DNA of 64,000 nucleotides from Microcella alkalica. Its GTDB lineage: Bacteria; Actinomycetota; Actinomycetes; Actinomycetales; Microbacteriaceae. The stretch covers positions 682,001-746,000 of the forward strand of contig NZ_JABUKC010000001.1 in NCBI RefSeq assembly GCF_014595885.1, read 5' to 3'. Shown one piece after another: positions 1 to 10,432 of this stretch (within the stretch, counting starts at the first letter, position 1; every line of letters begins with the position of its first letter). The position numbers and the translations under genes are program-made. The notes beneath the pieces were generated by a model that was not told the DNA's origin, ran no database searches, and saw nothing but the letters and a program-made list of their open reading frames with translations.

Positions 1-1490
1 TCGTCACGTGGGATGCGGAGGCGGGCGAGCTCGTCACCGAGGAGATCACGGGCGCGGAGTCGACCGTTCCCTCGCCGCTCGGCAGCGACCTCTGGTACGG
101 CGAGTTCGACGGTGCCGGCGAGCTCGGCCTGACCGTCAACGTGCCGGAGGACGTCTCGCTGCTCATCGTCTCCGACGGCACGCTGCCGGCGCCGCAGGAG
201 TTCTCGATCACCTGGCCGCTCGACGTCACCTCGCCGCTCGCGACGCCGCTCACAGTCGGCGGCTTCGCCGCCCTGCTGCTCGGGCTGCTCGCGCTCATCT
301 GGGCGCTGTGGCACATGCGCAAGCAGCGCGGCCCGCGCCGCAAGAGCTCGCGCGGCCCGCGGATGCCGCGCGTGCCGAAGCCCTCGCGCTACCGGCCCGC
401 GAAGTCGAGCACGTTGCTCGGCCGCGCGAAGGGTCGCCGCGCGGCGCGACGCGTGGCTCTGCTGCCGCTCGGGCTTGCGGGAGCCCTCCTGCTCGGCGCC
501 TGCTCGCCGAGCGGTGCGGTGCTGACCGAGCCCACGGAGGCCGCGAGCGCAACCGCGAGCGACGAGCCGGAGGCCGAGCTGCCGCACGTCGCGGTCACGG
601 GCCGCCAGGCCGAGCGCGTCGTCGAGCGCGTCGCGGCGACGGTGGCCGAGGCCGACGCCGCCGCGAACGGCGACCTCGCCTCCTCGCGACTGACCGGCCC
701 GGCGCTCGAACTGCGTCAGGCGAACTACGCGGCCCGCGCCAACAACGGCGAGATCGGCGCGCTGCCGGCGATCCCGACCGGATCGGTGGACCTCGTGCTG
801 CCGCAGCAGACCGAGATCTGGCCGCGCCAGGTGTTCGCCGTCGTGACGAACCCCGACGACGAGACGGTCGCGCCGGTCGGCCTCGTGCTCACCCAGGCCA
901 GCCCGCGCGAGCAGTACAAGGCGAGCTACATCGTCACGCTCGAGCCGCAGGCCGTGCTCCCCGAAGTGCCGCCCGCCTCGCTGGGCACGGCGTTCCTGCC
1001 GCCCGACACCCCGTTCCTCCCCATCCAGCCCGCGACGATCGTGCCGTCGTACGCCGAGGTGCTGCTGCTCGGCGAGGCCGGGGCCCCGAACTTCGAGCTC
1101 TTCCAGGCCGAGGGTGACAGCCTGCGCACGCAGATCGGCTTCGAGAAGAAGGAGGAGCGTCGCGCCGCGATCCCCTCGACGGCCGCGATCGACTTCACCA
1201 ACGCGGCGAGCGACGCCGAGGTGGTCACGATGTCGACCCTCGACGCCGGTGCACTCGTGCTCGGCTACCTGACCGAGACCGAGACGGTGACGCCCGTGCA
1301 GTCGGGCGCCGCCGTCAACGCCAGCGGCGCGGTCGCGGCGCTCGCCGGCGTCGAGTCGAGCGAGCGCGGCATCACCGCCACGTACGGCGTGCAGCTGCTG
1401 TTCTACGTCCCCTCACTCGAGAACCCCGACGACCCCGTGGTGCTGCTCGGCTACACCCAGGGGCTCGTCGCCGCGTCGGAGGTGCCCTGA
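1..1490 (+). CDS. Membrane-anchored protein of unknown function (5' end outside window)
   Basis: The frame is open from the left edge (first full codon at 3), so the true start lies upstream; 495 residues are visible. The first roughly 80 residues look extracytoplasmic. A membrane segment follows (about residues 80-103, VGGFAALLLGLLALIWALW), then a strongly basic stretch of about 50 residues, then a second hydrophobic segment (about 156-168) ending in LLGAC, which resembles a lipobox. A long, Ala/Thr/Val-rich secreted-looking domain completes the protein. This fits a two-pass topology with both ends outside the cell. I do not recognise a characterised family. It overlaps the next gene by one base (TGATG), so the two are probably co-translated. 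Function unknown. Confidence 0.8.
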   Translation, partial: VTWDAEAGELVTEEITGAESTVPSPLGSDLWYGEFDGAGELGLTVNVPEDVSLLIVSDGTLPAPQEFSITWPLDVTSPLATPLTVGGFAALLLGLLALIWALWHMRKQRGPRRKSSRGPRMPRVPKPSRYRPAKSSTLLGRAKGRRAARRVALLPLGLAGALLLGACSPSGAVLTEPTEAASATASDEPEAELPHVAVTGRQAERVVERVAATVAEADAAANGDLASSRLTGPALELRQANYAARANNGEIGALPAIPTGSVDLVLPQQTEIWPRQVFAVVTNPDDETVAPVGLVLTQASPREQYKASYIVTLEPQAVLPEVPPASLGTAFLPPDTPFLPIQPATIVPSYAEVLLLGEAGAPNFELFQAEGDSLRTQIGFEKKEERRAAIPSTAAIDFTNAASDAEVVTMSTLDAGALVLGYLTETETVTPVQSGAAVNASGAVAALAGVESSERGITATYGVQLLFYVPSLENPDDPVVLLGYTQGLVAASEVP

Positions 1491-2419
1491 TGGATCCCCG
1501 TTCCCTGCCCGCCGCGATGCGCGGCGCCGTCGACCTCTCCGGTCTCGTCCGGCAGGCGAGCGCGCCGCCGCCCGCGCCGCGCCCCGCTGAGGGGTCGAGC
1601 GGGTCGGCCAGCGGAGCCGCCGGCAGCGGCGTCGCGCGCGAGGCCGACGACGCGAGTTTCGGCGCGGTCCTCGAGCTCTCGCAGCGCGTGCCCGTCGTGG
1701 TCGAGTTCTACGCAGCCGGCATCGAGCCCGCGCTCGAGCCGATCGTGGCCGCGTACGGCGGCCGGCTCGCGCTCGTGACCGTGGACGGCAACCGCGCGCC
1801 GCAGGTCGCGCAGGCGTTCCAGGTGCAGCAGGTGCCCGCCGTCGCCGCCGTGATCGGCGGTCGACCGCTGCAGCTGTTCGTCGGCATGCCCGGCGAGGCC
1901 GAGGTGCGCCAGGTGCTCGATCAGGTGCTCGAGCTCGCGGCCCAGCAGGGCGTGACGGGCAGCCTCGATGCGGGCGACGCCGCCGCTGAGCCGGCCGAGG
2001 AGCCGCTGCCGCCGCTGCATCAGGAGGCCTACGACGCGATCGCCGCCGGCGATTACGCGACCGCAGCATCCGCCTATCGCACGGCGATCGCGCAGAACCC
2101 GCGCGACGCCGACGCCGTCGCCGGGCTCGCCCAGGTGAGCCTGCTGCAGCGGCTCGAGGGCGCGGTGGCGGCCGAGATCCGCTCCGCGGCGGCCGAGCGA
2201 CCGACCGATGCGGATGCTCAGCTCGCCGTCGCCGACCTCGACCTCAGCGGCGGCCACGTGGAGGACGCGTTCGGGCGCCTGCTCGAGGTCTTCCCGAGCC
2301 TCGACGCCGACGGCCGCGGGGCCGTGCGGCAGCGCCTGCTCGACTACTTCGAGATCGTCGGCGCGGAGGACCCGCGCACGATCGCAGCGCGCCGGCGCCT
2401 CACTGCTCTGCTCTACTGA
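1490..2419 (+). CDS. Thioredoxin/TPR protein, YbbN-like
   Basis: A 309-residue protein. After a low-complexity Ala/Pro/Gly N-terminus comes a thioredoxin-like fold (about 60-150: VVVEFYA followed by a strand and FQVQQVPAVAAVIGG), but the CxxC redox motif is absent, as in actinobacterial YbbN/CnoX-type proteins. The C-terminal half is helical and TPR-like (EAYDAIAAGDYATAASAYR). Known members are thioredoxin-fold co-chaperones or holdases rather than dithiol oxidoreductases; that role is inferred here. The ATG overlaps the stop of the upstream membrane protein gene, indicating translational coupling. The gene ends 24 bp from the converging end of glgB. Confidence 0.85.
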   Translation: MDPRSLPAAMRGAVDLSGLVRQASAPPPAPRPAEGSSGSASGAAGSGVAREADDASFGAVLELSQRVPVVVEFYAAGIEPALEPIVAAYGGRLALVTVDGNRAPQVAQAFQVQQVPAVAAVIGGRPLQLFVGMPGEAEVRQVLDQVLELAAQQGVTGSLDAGDAAAEPAEEPLPPLHQEAYDAIAAGDYATAASAYRTAIAQNPRDADAVAGLAQVSLLQRLEGAVAAEIRSAAAERPTDADAQLAVADLDLSGGHVEDAFGRLLEVFPSLDADGRGAVRQRLLDYFEIVGAEDPRTIAARRRLTALLY

Positions 2420-2443
2420 GCCGCGGCGCCGGGCGGCGCGAGG

Positions 2444-4702
2444 TCACTGCGGCGCGAGCCAGAGCCCGGCGAGCGGCGGCAGCGTGAGCTCGGCCGAGGC
2501 CGGGCGTCCGCCCCACGGGCTGTCGGTGCCGGTGACGACGCCGAGGTTGCCGACGCCCGATCCGCCGTACTCGTGCGCATCGGTGTTGACGACCTCGCGC
2601 CACGTGCCGCCGTGCGGCAGGGGCAGGCGGTAGGGGCCGACCGGGTTGCCGCTGAAGTTGAACACGCCGACAAGCGGGCTGCCGTCGGCGGCGCGACGCT
2701 CGAACGCGATGACGTTGTTGCCGGCGTCGCCGCCCTCGAGCCACGAGAAGCCCTCGGGTGAGTTGTCGAGCTGCCACAGCGCAGGGGTGGCGCGGTAGAC
2801 GGCGTTGAGGCGCGCGACGAGCGAGTGCAGGCCGCGGTGCACGGGCTGGTCGAGGATCCACCAGTCGAGCCCGCGCTCCTCGCTCCACTCGCTGGGCTGG
2901 CCGAACTCCTGCCCCATGAACAGCAGCTGCTTGCCGGGGTGCGCCCACATGAAGGCGAGGTAGGCGCGCACGTTGGCGAGCTTCTGCCACTGGTCGCCGG
3001 GCATCTTGTGCAGCAGGGAGCCCTTGCCGTGCACGACCTCGTCGTGACTGATGGGCAGCATGAAGTTCTCGCTGAAGGCGTAGAGGAACGAGAAGGTGAT
3101 CTCGTTGTGGTGGTGCGAGCGCCACATCGGGTCGCGCTGGAAGTACGACAGCGTGTCGTGCATCCACCCCATGTTCCACTTCATGCCGAAGCCGAGCCCG
3201 CCCTCGGAGGTCGCGCGCGTCACGCCCGGCCACGAGGTCGACTCCTCGGCGATCATGACGATGCCCGGCACGCGCTTGTACGCGGTCGCCGTGGCCTCCT
3301 GCAGGAAGCTGATCGCCTCGAGGTTCTCGCGCCCGCCGTGCTGGTTGGGCAGCCACTGCCCCTCCTGCCGCGAGTAGTCGAGGTAGAGCATGCTCGCCAC
3401 GGCGTCGACGCGCAGGCCGTCGATGTGGAACTCCTCGAGCCAGTACAGGGCGTTGGCGACGAGGAAGTTGCGCACCTGGCTGCGGCCGAAGTCGAAGATG
3501 AAGGTGCCCCAGTCGGGGTGCTCGCCGCGGCGCGGGTCGGGGTGCTCGTAGAGCGCCTCGCCGTCGAAGCGGCCGAGCGCCCACTCGTCCTTCGGGAAGT
3601 GCGCCGGCACCCAGTCCATGATCACGCCGATGCCGGCCTGGTGCAGGCGGTCGATGAGGTAGCGCAGGTCGTCGGGGCTGCCGAAGCGCGACGTGGGCGC
3701 GAAGTAGCCCGTGACCTGGTACCCCCACGAGGGGCCGTACGGATGCTCGGCGAGCGGCATGAACTCCACGTGCGTGAAGCCCAGCTCGGTGACGTAGGCG
3801 ATGAGCGGCTCAGCGATGTCGCGATACCCGAGCCCGGGCCGCCACGAGCCGAGGTGCATCTCGTAGACGCTCATGGCGCCGTCGTGCGGGTTCGCGGCGG
3901 CACGCCGCGACATCCACTCGCCGTCGCCCCAGGTGTAGTGGCTCTCGCCCACGACCGACGCGGTGGCGGGCGGCGTCTCGGTGTAGCGCGCCATCGGGTC
4001 GGCGCGCGTAACCCACGCGCCGTTCGCGCCGAGGATCTCGAACTTGTAGGTCGAGCCAGCCCCGAGGCCTGGCACGAAGAGCTCCCAGACGCCGTTGTCG
4101 TCGAGGCGGCGCATGGCGTGCAGGGCGCCGTTCCAGCCGTTGAAGTCGCCGATGACGCGCACGGCCTGCGCGTGCGGCGCCCACACGGCGAAGCCCGTGC
4201 CATCGACGCCCTCGTGCTGCTTGCGGTGGGCGCCCATCCAGTGCCAGAGCTGCTCGTGGCGGCCCTCGCCCCACAGGTGCAGGTCGATCTCGCCGACGCT
4301 CGGCACGAAGCGGTAGGGGTCGTCGGCGTTCCAGTCGGGGCCGCCGTCGTAGGTGGTGCGCACCGTGTAGGCCTGACCCTCGTCGGCTCCGCCCGGCAGC
4401 ACACCGTGCCAGAGGCCGTCGGCGTCGTGCGCGAGCGGGTGCTCGCTGCCGTCGGCCCGCACGATCGTGACGGTGGCGGCGAGCGGCCGCACGACGCGCA
4501 CGACCCAGCCCTCGTCGCCGAAGTGCTGACCCAGGGCGTCGTGCGGGCGGGGGTGGCGAGCCTCGACGAGCGCGCGGCGGTGGTCGGGATGCAGGGGTGC
4601 GGGCCTCGACGACGCGACGGGCGTCGAGGCGGTGGGCTCGGCATCCCCGCTCATGCCGGCGGTGCCGGAGGCGTGCGCGCGCGTCTGCTTCTCGTTCGCC
4701 AT
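2444..4702 (-). CDS. glgB: 1,4-alpha-glucan branching enzyme
   Basis: Forms alpha-1,6 branches in glycogen or methyl-glucan-like polymers. The 752-residue length matches actinobacterial GlgB. An N-terminal beta-sandwich part precedes a CBM48 region, then the GH13 barrel with conserved blocks [12 protein letters not shown] (nucleophile Asp), [12 protein letters not shown] (acid/base Glu) and [13 protein letters not shown] (third acidic residue). The start ATG overlaps the glgE stop as TAATG, so glgE-glgB is one translationally coupled unit. In the GlgE pathway, GlgE extends linear glucan from maltose-1-phosphate and GlgB branches it. The first 50 or so residues are low complexity, so a slightly later start is possible. 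Confidence 0.96.
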   Translation of the reverse strand: MANEKQTRAHASGTAGMSGDAEPTASTPVASSRPAPLHPDHRRALVEARHPRPHDALGQHFGDEGWVVRVVRPLAATVTIVRADGSEHPLAHDADGLWHGVLPGGADEGQAYTVRTTYDGGPDWNADDPYRFVPSVGEIDLHLWGEGRHEQLWHWMGAHRKQHEGVDGTGFAVWAPHAQAVRVIGDFNGWNGALHAMRRLDDNGVWELFVPGLGAGSTYKFEILGANGAWVTRADPMARYTETPPATASVVGESHYTWGDGEWMSRRAAANPHDGAMSVYEMHLGSWRPGLGYRDIAEPLIAYVTELGFTHVEFMPLAEHPYGPSWGYQVTGYFAPTSRFGSPDDLRYLIDRLHQAGIGVIMDWVPAHFPKDEWALGRFDGEALYEHPDPRRGEHPDWGTFIFDFGRSQVRNFLVANALYWLEEFHIDGLRVDAVASMLYLDYSRQEGQWLPNQHGGRENLEAISFLQEATATAYKRVPGIVMIAEESTSWPGVTRATSEGGLGFGMKWNMGWMHDTLSYFQRDPMWRSHHHNEITFSFLYAFSENFMLPISHDEVVHGKGSLLHKMPGDQWQKLANVRAYLAFMWAHPGKQLLFMGQEFGQPSEWSEERGLDWWILDQPVHRGLHSLVARLNAVYRATPALWQLDNSPEGFSWLEGGDAGNNVIAFERRAADGSPLVGVFNFSGNPVGPYRLPLPHGGTWREVVNTDAHEYGGSGVGNLGVVTGTDSPWGGRPASAELTLPPLAGLWLAPQ

Positions 4703-6723
4703 TACAGGCCCTTCGGGTAGTCGATGCGGAGGATGTGCACGGGCTCGGTGAACGCGTCGAGACGCACGTAGTTGTGGGCGCCCCAGCGGTACCGCGCGCC
4801 CGTGAGGAGGTCTTTCACGTCGAAGGTGCTGCCTGGCTCGAGGCCGAGCGCCGCCAGGTCGAGGTGCACGGTCGTCTCGCGCACCGAGTGCGGGTCGACG
4901 TTGGCGACGACGATGATGCCGTCGGTGCGACCCGAGCGTACGAAGCGGCCGGGCAGCACCTTCGAGTAGACCAGGATCGCGTCGTCGTCGCTGTAGTGCA
5001 CCGTCAGGTTGCGCAGCTGCCGCAGCGCGGGGTGCTGCGCCCGGATCGTGTTGAGCTGCGTCAGGAACGGGGCGATCGTCGAGCCGTTCTTCGCCGCCGC
5101 GGCCCAGTCGCGCTGCTTGTACTCGTACTTCTCGTTGTCGATGTTCTCTTCGCTGCCCGGCCGCGCGACGTTCTCGATGAGCTCGTAGCCGGCGTAGACG
5201 CCCCACGTCGGGCTCGCCGTCGCGGCGATCGCGGCGCGGATGCGGTACGCGGGAATGCCGCCGAACTGCAGGTACTCGGTGAGGATGTCGGGGGTGTTGA
5301 CGAAGAGGTTCGGGCGCAGGAAGGCGCTCGTCTCGTGGCTGAGCTCGGTGAGGTAGGCCTCGAGCTCGGTCTTGGTGTTGCGCCAGGTGAAGTACGTGTA
5401 CGACTGCTGGAAGCCGACCGCCGCGAGCGACTGCATCATCGGCGGGCGCGTGAACGCCTCGGCGAGGAAGACGATGTCGGGCCGCTCGGTGTTGATCTCG
5501 TGCAGCAGCCACTCCCAGAAGTCGAGCGGCTTGGTGTGCGGGTTGTCGACGCGGAAGATCGTGACGCCGAGGTCGATCCAGTACCGCACGACGCGCAGGA
5601 TCTCCTGCCGCAGCCCCTCGGGGTCGTTGTCGAAGTTCAGCGGGTAGATGTCCTGGTACTTCTTCGGCGGGTTCTCGGCGTACGCGATCGAGCCGTCGGG
5701 CAGCGTCGTGAACCACTCGGGGTGCTGCTGCACCCACGGGTGGTCGGGGGCGCACTGCAGGGCGAGGTCGAGGGCGACCTCGAGGCCGTTCTTGCGGGCG
5801 GCGCCGAGGAAGGCGACGAAGTCGTCGACCGTGCCGAGGTCGGGGTGGATGGCGTCGTGACCGCCCTCTGCCGCGCCGATGGCCCACGGGCTGCCGGGGT
5901 CGTGCGGGCCCGGCGTGAGGGTGTTGTTCGGCCCCTTGCGGTTGACGCGGCCGATGGGGTGGATCGGCGGCAGGTAGAGCACGTCGAAGCCCATCTGGGC
6001 GACGGCGGGCAGGCGCCGGGTCGCGGTGCGGAACGTGCCGCTGACCCACGAGCCGTCCTTCTTGCGCTTGGCGCCCTCGCTGCGGGGGAAGAACTCGTAC
6101 CAGCTTCCGACGCCCGCGCGGCTGCGCTCCACGCGCAGCAGCTGCTCGGCGCTGAGCGTGACGTGGCTCATGAGCCGGTGGCGCTGCAGGGCTGCCACGA
6201 CGCGGGCGTCGTTCGCGACGGCGAGCCGGGCCGCGGGCGTCTGCTTGGTGTTCTGCATGGCCTTGCGGGCATCCGCGAGGGTTCGGGCGTCGGGCGAGCC
6301 CTTGGCGAGGCCGCGGGCGCGCTCGAGCAGCTGCGCGCCGGCGAGCAGCATGACGTCGACGTCGACGCCGGCCTCGATCTTCACGGTCGCGTTGTGGTGC
6401 CAGGTCGCCCAGTCGTCGGTGTAGGCGCGGATCTGCCAGCGCCACAGGCCCTCCTGCTCGAGCAGGGCCTCGGCGTGCCAGCGGTCGGTGCCCTTCACGC
6501 GCATCTCGAGCGGCAGCTCGGTGGTCTCGCCGTCGGGAGAGAGCAGCACGAGGTCGCCGCCGAGCACATCGTGACCCTCGCGGAAGATCGTCGCGGCGAA
6601 GGGCACGACCTCGCCGGCGTAGGCCTTGCTCGGCCACCGGTCTTCGGGCTGCTGGGGTGAGAGGTGGCGGATGGGGATCCGGCCGATGCGGGGGCTGAAG
6701 GGGGAGTGCTCGATCGCTGCCAC
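4702..6723 (-). CDS. glgE: Alpha-1,4-glucan:maltose-1-phosphate maltosyltransferase
   Basis: Transfers maltosyl units from alpha-maltose-1-phosphate to the non-reducing end of alpha-1,4-glucan. The 673 residues match GlgE (about 660-700). The N-terminal domain contains PIRHLSPQ and the barrel contains the GlgE-typical blocks [24 protein letters not shown] and [17 protein letters not shown] (nucleophile Asp), then [10 protein letters not shown] (Glu). The start is GTG at 6723, preceded by TAGCGT at 6735-6730 with a 6-nt gap and no Shine-Dalgarno sequence, so the mRNA is probably leaderless. glgB follows with a one-base overlap. Maltokinase (pep2), which would supply the donor, is not in this window; a TreS-like enzyme is at 34404-36059. 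Confidence 0.95.
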   Translation of the reverse strand: MAAIEHSPFSPRIGRIPIRHLSPQQPEDRWPSKAYAGEVVPFAATIFREGHDVLGGDLVLLSPDGETTELPLEMRVKGTDRWHAEALLEQEGLWRWQIRAYTDDWATWHHNATVKIEAGVDVDVMLLAGAQLLERARGLAKGSPDARTLADARKAMQNTKQTPAARLAVANDARVVAALQRHRLMSHVTLSAEQLLRVERSRAGVGSWYEFFPRSEGAKRKKDGSWVSGTFRTATRRLPAVAQMGFDVLYLPPIHPIGRVNRKGPNNTLTPGPHDPGSPWAIGAAEGGHDAIHPDLGTVDDFVAFLGAARKNGLEVALDLALQCAPDHPWVQQHPEWFTTLPDGSIAYAENPPKKYQDIYPLNFDNDPEGLRQEILRVVRYWIDLGVTIFRVDNPHTKPLDFWEWLLHEINTERPDIVFLAEAFTRPPMMQSLAAVGFQQSYTYFTWRNTKTELEAYLTELSHETSAFLRPNLFVNTPDILTEYLQFGGIPAYRIRAAIAATASPTWGVYAGYELIENVARPGSEENIDNEKYEYKQRDWAAAAKNGSTIAPFLTQLNTIRAQHPALRQLRNLTVHYSDDDAILVYSKVLPGRFVRSGRTDGIIVVANVDPHSVRETTVHLDLAALGLEPGSTFDVKDLLTGARYRWGAHNYVRLDAFTEPVHILRIDYPKGL

Positions 6724-7208
6724 CCTTCGACGCTACCCCCGAGAGGTGCTCTGACGGCAGCGGATGTTGAGGGCGCGCCCAGTCGTGGGTGATGGATGCT
6801 CGGCGCGACTCGCACGGGCACGCTCGAGTGTCAGCAGAAGGGGGGACAGAAATGTACCCCGGCAGGGGTACGCGAATTGCGTTCATCTCCGTCGGAGAGA
6901 GGGCGCCGGAGCGTACTCTCGGCACTACGGGAGAGCAACTCCAGCGGTCGACCCGAAGTCGCCGGCGGCCCTCCCGAATCCGACGGGACCCGAATCCGGC
7001 GGATGAGCCGCAGGACCGAGACCCGCCTCAGGCGGGGACCGGTCCTGCTTCTCGTTGGGGGCCGCATCGACGGTCGTCGGGACGCGCGGCGGTCGTTCGC
7101 GGGCGAACGGGGTGGAACCGATTCCACGCCGGCGGCGCCGCGGTTGCGGCCGCCCAGTTGCTCTCGCCTAGGCTGTCCCTCCGTGGGCGTCACCACCCCG
7201 CCCGCGAC
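6724..7208. promoter_or_regulatory. Divergent glgE/glgP intergenic region with palindrome
   Basis: About 490 bp with no convincing gene. It separates glgE-glgB (leftward) from glgP (rightward) and should hold both promoters. A perfect inverted repeat GTACCCC-ggca-GGGGTAC lies at 6854-6871 and could be an operator. A TAGGCT hexamer at 7169-7174 is a candidate -10 for glgP, with a weak TTGCGG at 7144. Short reading frames here have no coding character. Confidence 0.5.
6730..6735 (-). promoter_or_regulatory. -10 element of a leaderless glgE promoter
   Basis: On the minus strand TAGCGT lies exactly 6 nt before the GTG start of glgE. This matches the actinobacterial -10 consensus TANNNT. The distance implies transcription starts at or next to the start codon. 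Confidence 0.55.
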
Positions 7209-7216
7209 GAGGAGTG

Positions 7217-9775
7217 ATGAGCGTGAAGGCGATCCGCCGATTCACCGTCCGTACCGTGCTGCCCGAGTCGCTCGCCGCCGTCGGCGACCTCGCCGCGAAC
7301 CTCCGCTGGTCGTGGCACGAGCCCACTCGACGCCTCTTCGCGCGGATGGACCCGCAGCGCTGGGACGAGCTCGGGCACGACCCCATCGCCCTGCTCGGCG
7401 GCATCGATCCCGAGCGACTTCAGGCCCTCGCCCACGATGAGAGCTTCATCGCCGAGGCCGAGGCGCTGCGCGACGACTTGCGCCGCTACCTCAGCGAGCC
7501 GCGCTGGTACCAGTCGCTGCAGGGCGCCCCCGCCCGCATCGCCTACTTCTCGCCCGAGTTCGGCATCGCCTCGGCGATCCCTCAGTACTCCGGCGGCCTC
7601 GGCATCCTCGCCGGCGACCACCTCAAGAGCGCGAGCGACCTCGGCCTGCCGCTCATCGGCGTCGGTCTCTTCTACAAGGCCGGCTACTTCCGGCAGGCGA
7701 TCGACCGCGACGGCTGGCAGCGCGAGAGCTACCCCGTGCTCGACCCCGACGGCCTGCCCATGCAGCTCGTGCGCGACGCCGACGGCGCCGCCGTGCTCGT
7801 GACCCTCGCCCTGCCGGGCGGGCAGGCCCTGCACGCGCGCGTGTGGCAGATGACGGTCGGCCGGGTCGTGCTGCTGCTGCTCGACACCGACATCCACGAG
7901 AACCCGGAGGAGCTGCGCGGCGTCACCGACCGCCTCTACGGCGGCGGCGGCGAGCACCGGCTGCTGCAGGAGCTGCTGCTCGGCGTCGGCGGCGTGCGCG
8001 CCATCAAGCACTACGTCGAGGTGAGCGGCACCGCGGCCCCCGAGGTCTTCCACACCAACGAAGGCCACGCCGGGTTCCTCGGCCTCGAGCGCATCAGCGA
8101 CCTCATCGCGCAGGGCCTGAGCTTCGACGAGGCGCTGCAAGTGGTGCGCGCCGGCACGCTCTTCACGACTCACACCCCGGTTCCGGCTGGCATCGACCGC
8201 TTCGACATCGGCCTCGTGGAGCGCTACTTCTCGACCGGACTGCTGCCGGGCGTCGACGTCGCCGACGTGCTCGCGCTCGGCGCCGAGGACTACGAGGGCG
8301 GCGACTCGGGCGTGTTCAACATGGCCGTGATGGGCCTGCGCCTCGCGCAGCGCGCCAACGGCGTCTCGAAGCTGCACGGCGAGGTCTCGCGCGGCATGTT
8401 CGGGCAGCTCTGGCCGGGCTTCGACGCGGCCGACGTGCCCATCACCTCGGTGACGAACGGCGTGCACGCCCCCACCTGGACCGACCCGCTCATGTCGGGC
8501 CTCGTGCACCAGCGCCTCGGTCACTTCGACACGACCGCCGCCGACTGGGCGGGCTCGGCGATCAGCGACGCCGACCTGTGGGAGGTGCGCCGCGCCATGC
8601 GCGAGCAGCTCGTGCAGGACGCCCGCTGCCGCGTGAAGGCGGCCTGGGCGGAGGAGAACCCCGGCATCGCGGCCCCCGCGTGGATGGACTCGCTGCTCGA
8701 CCCCGACGTGCTCACGATCGGGTTCGCGCGGCGCGTGCCGACCTACAAGCGTCTGACGCTCATGCTCCACGACCAGGAGCGCCTGCGCGCCCTGCTCACC
8801 GACCCCGAGCGCCCCGTGCAGCTCGTCATCGCCGGCAAGTCGCACCCGGCCGACGACGCGGGCAAGCAGCTCATCCAGCGCCTCGTGCAGTTCGCGAGCG
8901 CGCCCGAGCTGCGCGAGCGCATCGTCTTCCTGCCGAACTACGACATCGCCATGGCGCGCGTGCTCTACCCGGGTACCGACATCTGGCTCAACAACCCGCT
9001 GCGCCCGCTCGAGGCGTGCGGCACCTCGGGCATGAAGGCGGCGCTCAACGGCTCGCTCAACCTGTCGATCCTCGACGGCTGGTGGAACGAGTACTACGAC
9101 GGCGAGAACGGCTGGGCGATCCCGACGGCCGATGCCGCCGGTGACGGCGCCGAGCGCGACAAGCTCGAGGCGAACGCGATGTACGACCTCATCGAGCACC
9201 AGGTCGCGCCGCGCTTCTACGACCGCGACGAGGAGGGGCTGCCGCGCCGCTGGCTGCGCAGCATCCGGCACACCCTCGCGACGCTCTCGCCCGAGCTCTC
9301 GGCCGACCGCATGGTGCGCGAGTACGTCGAGCGCCTCTACGTGCCGGCCGCCGAGGCTCACCGCGTCATCGTGCAGCAGGGCCACGTGCCGGCGAAGCAC
9401 CTGTCGGAGTGGAAGCAGCGCGTGACCGCCGAGTGGCCGCGCGTCGCCGTCACGCACGTCGAGTCGGGCGGCGTGGAGTCGCCGCAGCTCGGCGACGAGC
9501 TCGAGGTGCGCGCCTACGTCGAGCTCGGCGCGCTGTCGCCGGAGGACGTGCTCGTCGAGGTCGTGCACGGCCGCGCCCGCAACGGCGACGACCTCGTGGA
9601 CGTGCAGCGCCAGCGCCTGGAGCTCTCGAGCCACGAGCTCGGCCAGCCCGCCGTGTTCGCGGGCACCGTGCGATTGGCCCGCTCGGGCCCCTTCGGCTAC
9701 ACCGTGCGCGTGACGCCGCGCCACGAGCTGCTGGCGTCGCCGGCCGAGCTCGGGCTCGTCGCCGTCGCGCACTGA
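7217..9775 (+). CDS. glgP: Alpha-glucan (glycogen/maltodextrin) phosphorylase
   Basis: Releases glucose-1-phosphate from alpha-1,4-glucans by PLP-dependent phosphorolysis. The protein is about 850 residues, the length of the actinobacterial alpha-glucan phosphorylase family. Visible blocks include RIAYFSPEFGIASAIPQYSG near the N-terminus (substrate side) and EACGTSGMKAALNGSLNLS near residue 610 (PLP/phosphate region). Three starts are possible: GTG 7214, ATG 7217 and GTG 7223. The purine run GAGGAG at 7209-7214 is best spaced (8 nt) for GTG 7223, which gives an N-terminus VKAIRRFTVRT like homologues I recall; ATG 7217 is annotated conservatively. It is divergent from glgE-glgB and completes a glucan synthesis/breakdown cluster. 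Confidence 0.93.
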   Translation: MSVKAIRRFTVRTVLPESLAAVGDLAANLRWSWHEPTRRLFARMDPQRWDELGHDPIALLGGIDPERLQALAHDESFIAEAEALRDDLRRYLSEPRWYQSLQGAPARIAYFSPEFGIASAIPQYSGGLGILAGDHLKSASDLGLPLIGVGLFYKAGYFRQAIDRDGWQRESYPVLDPDGLPMQLVRDADGAAVLVTLALPGGQALHARVWQMTVGRVVLLLLDTDIHENPEELRGVTDRLYGGGGEHRLLQELLLGVGGVRAIKHYVEVSGTAAPEVFHTNEGHAGFLGLERISDLIAQGLSFDEALQVVRAGTLFTTHTPVPAGIDRFDIGLVERYFSTGLLPGVDVADVLALGAEDYEGGDSGVFNMAVMGLRLAQRANGVSKLHGEVSRGMFGQLWPGFDAADVPITSVTNGVHAPTWTDPLMSGLVHQRLGHFDTTAADWAGSAISDADLWEVRRAMREQLVQDARCRVKAAWAEENPGIAAPAWMDSLLDPDVLTIGFARRVPTYKRLTLMLHDQERLRALLTDPERPVQLVIAGKSHPADDAGKQLIQRLVQFASAPELRERIVFLPNYDIAMARVLYPGTDIWLNNPLRPLEACGTSGMKAALNGSLNLSILDGWWNEYYDGENGWAIPTADAAGDGAERDKLEANAMYDLIEHQVAPRFYDRDEEGLPRRWLRSIRHTLATLSPELSADRMVREYVERLYVPAAEAHRVIVQQGHVPAKHLSEWKQRVTAEWPRVAVTHVESGGVESPQLGDELEVRAYVELGALSPEDVLVEVVHGRARNGDDLVDVQRQRLELSSHELGQPAVFAGTVRLARSGPFGYTVRVTPRHELLASPAELGLVAVAH

Positions 9776-9783
9776 GCCGGGTC

Positions 9784-10416
9784 GTGATCGCGGCGGCGGC
9801 GTCGGGGGCGGATGCCCCTGACGCCGCCGCCCCCGTCGGTCTCGTCGTCCCCGTGCGGGGCGGCGTTCGCGGCAAGAGCAGGCTGGCGCTCGAGCCGCAC
9901 CGCCGCGCCGCGCTCGCGGCGGCCTTCGCGCTCGACACGGTGGCGGCGGCGCGGGCGGCGGCGCTCGTCGGCGACGTTGTCGTGGTGGGCGCCCTGCCGG
10001 AGCCGGTCGCGGGGGTGCGCGTGCTGGCTGACCCCGGCGAGGGGCTGCTCGCCGCGATCGCGGTGGGGCTCGCGGCGTTGCCGTCGGGCGGCGCGTCGGC
10101 GGTGCTGCTCGGCGATCTGCCCGCGCTGCGGCCGGAGGAGCTCGACGACGCCCTCGCCGCGGCCGGGCGTCACGAGCGCGCGTTCGTGCCCGACGCCGAG
10201 GGCTCGGGCACGGCGCTCATCGTTGCCCGGGCCGGGGCGCCGCACGTTCCAGCGTTCGGTGAGGGCAGCGCCGAGCGGCACCGCGCGGCGGGGTACGTCG
10301 AGCTCGTGCTGCCGGCCGGGTCGGGTCTGCGGCGCGACGTGGACACGCTCGAGCAGCTGCGAGCCGCGGCATCCCTCGCCCTGGGCCCGCGCACGCGCGC
10401 GCTGCTCGAGGCCTGA
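9784..10416 (+). CDS. cofC: Phospho(enol)pyruvate/2-phospho-L-lactate guanylyltransferase (F420 biosynthesis)
   Basis: CofC/FbiD activates 2-phospholactate or, in actinobacteria, phosphoenolpyruvate with GTP to make the guanylated precursor used by CofD/FbiA. The 210-residue protein has a nucleotidyltransferase (Rossmann-like) fold: VGLVVPVRGGVRGKSRL at the start is the family GTP-binding signature, followed by LLGDLPALRPEEL with the metal-binding Asp, and GTALIVA. GTG at 9784 is the best start; it is 8 bp after the glgP stop, so it may be read through from glgP. It converges with fbiC (16 bp between ends). The F420 genes fbiC and cofD lie just downstream on the other strand. Confidence 0.9.
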   Translation: MIAAAASGADAPDAAAPVGLVVPVRGGVRGKSRLALEPHRRAALAAAFALDTVAAARAAALVGDVVVVGALPEPVAGVRVLADPGEGLLAAIAVGLAALPSGGASAVLLGDLPALRPEELDDALAAAGRHERAFVPDAEGSGTALIVARAGAPHVPAFGEGSAERHRAAGYVELVLPAGSGLRRDVDTLEQLRAAASLALGPRTRALLEA

Positions 10417-10432
10417 CGCGGCTCGGCGGCGC

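Noticed and set aside
2825-6660. Long plus-strand frames opposite glgB and glgE
   Set aside because: They are mirror frames of high-GC genes, rich in Val, Ala, Arg and His, without domains or ribosome-binding sites.
2444-6925. A single open frame of about 1490 codons on the minus strand across glgB and glgE
   Set aside because: Only the part up to 4702 is GlgB; the rest is an antisense/out-of-frame reading of glgE, which has its own frame with all catalytic motifs.
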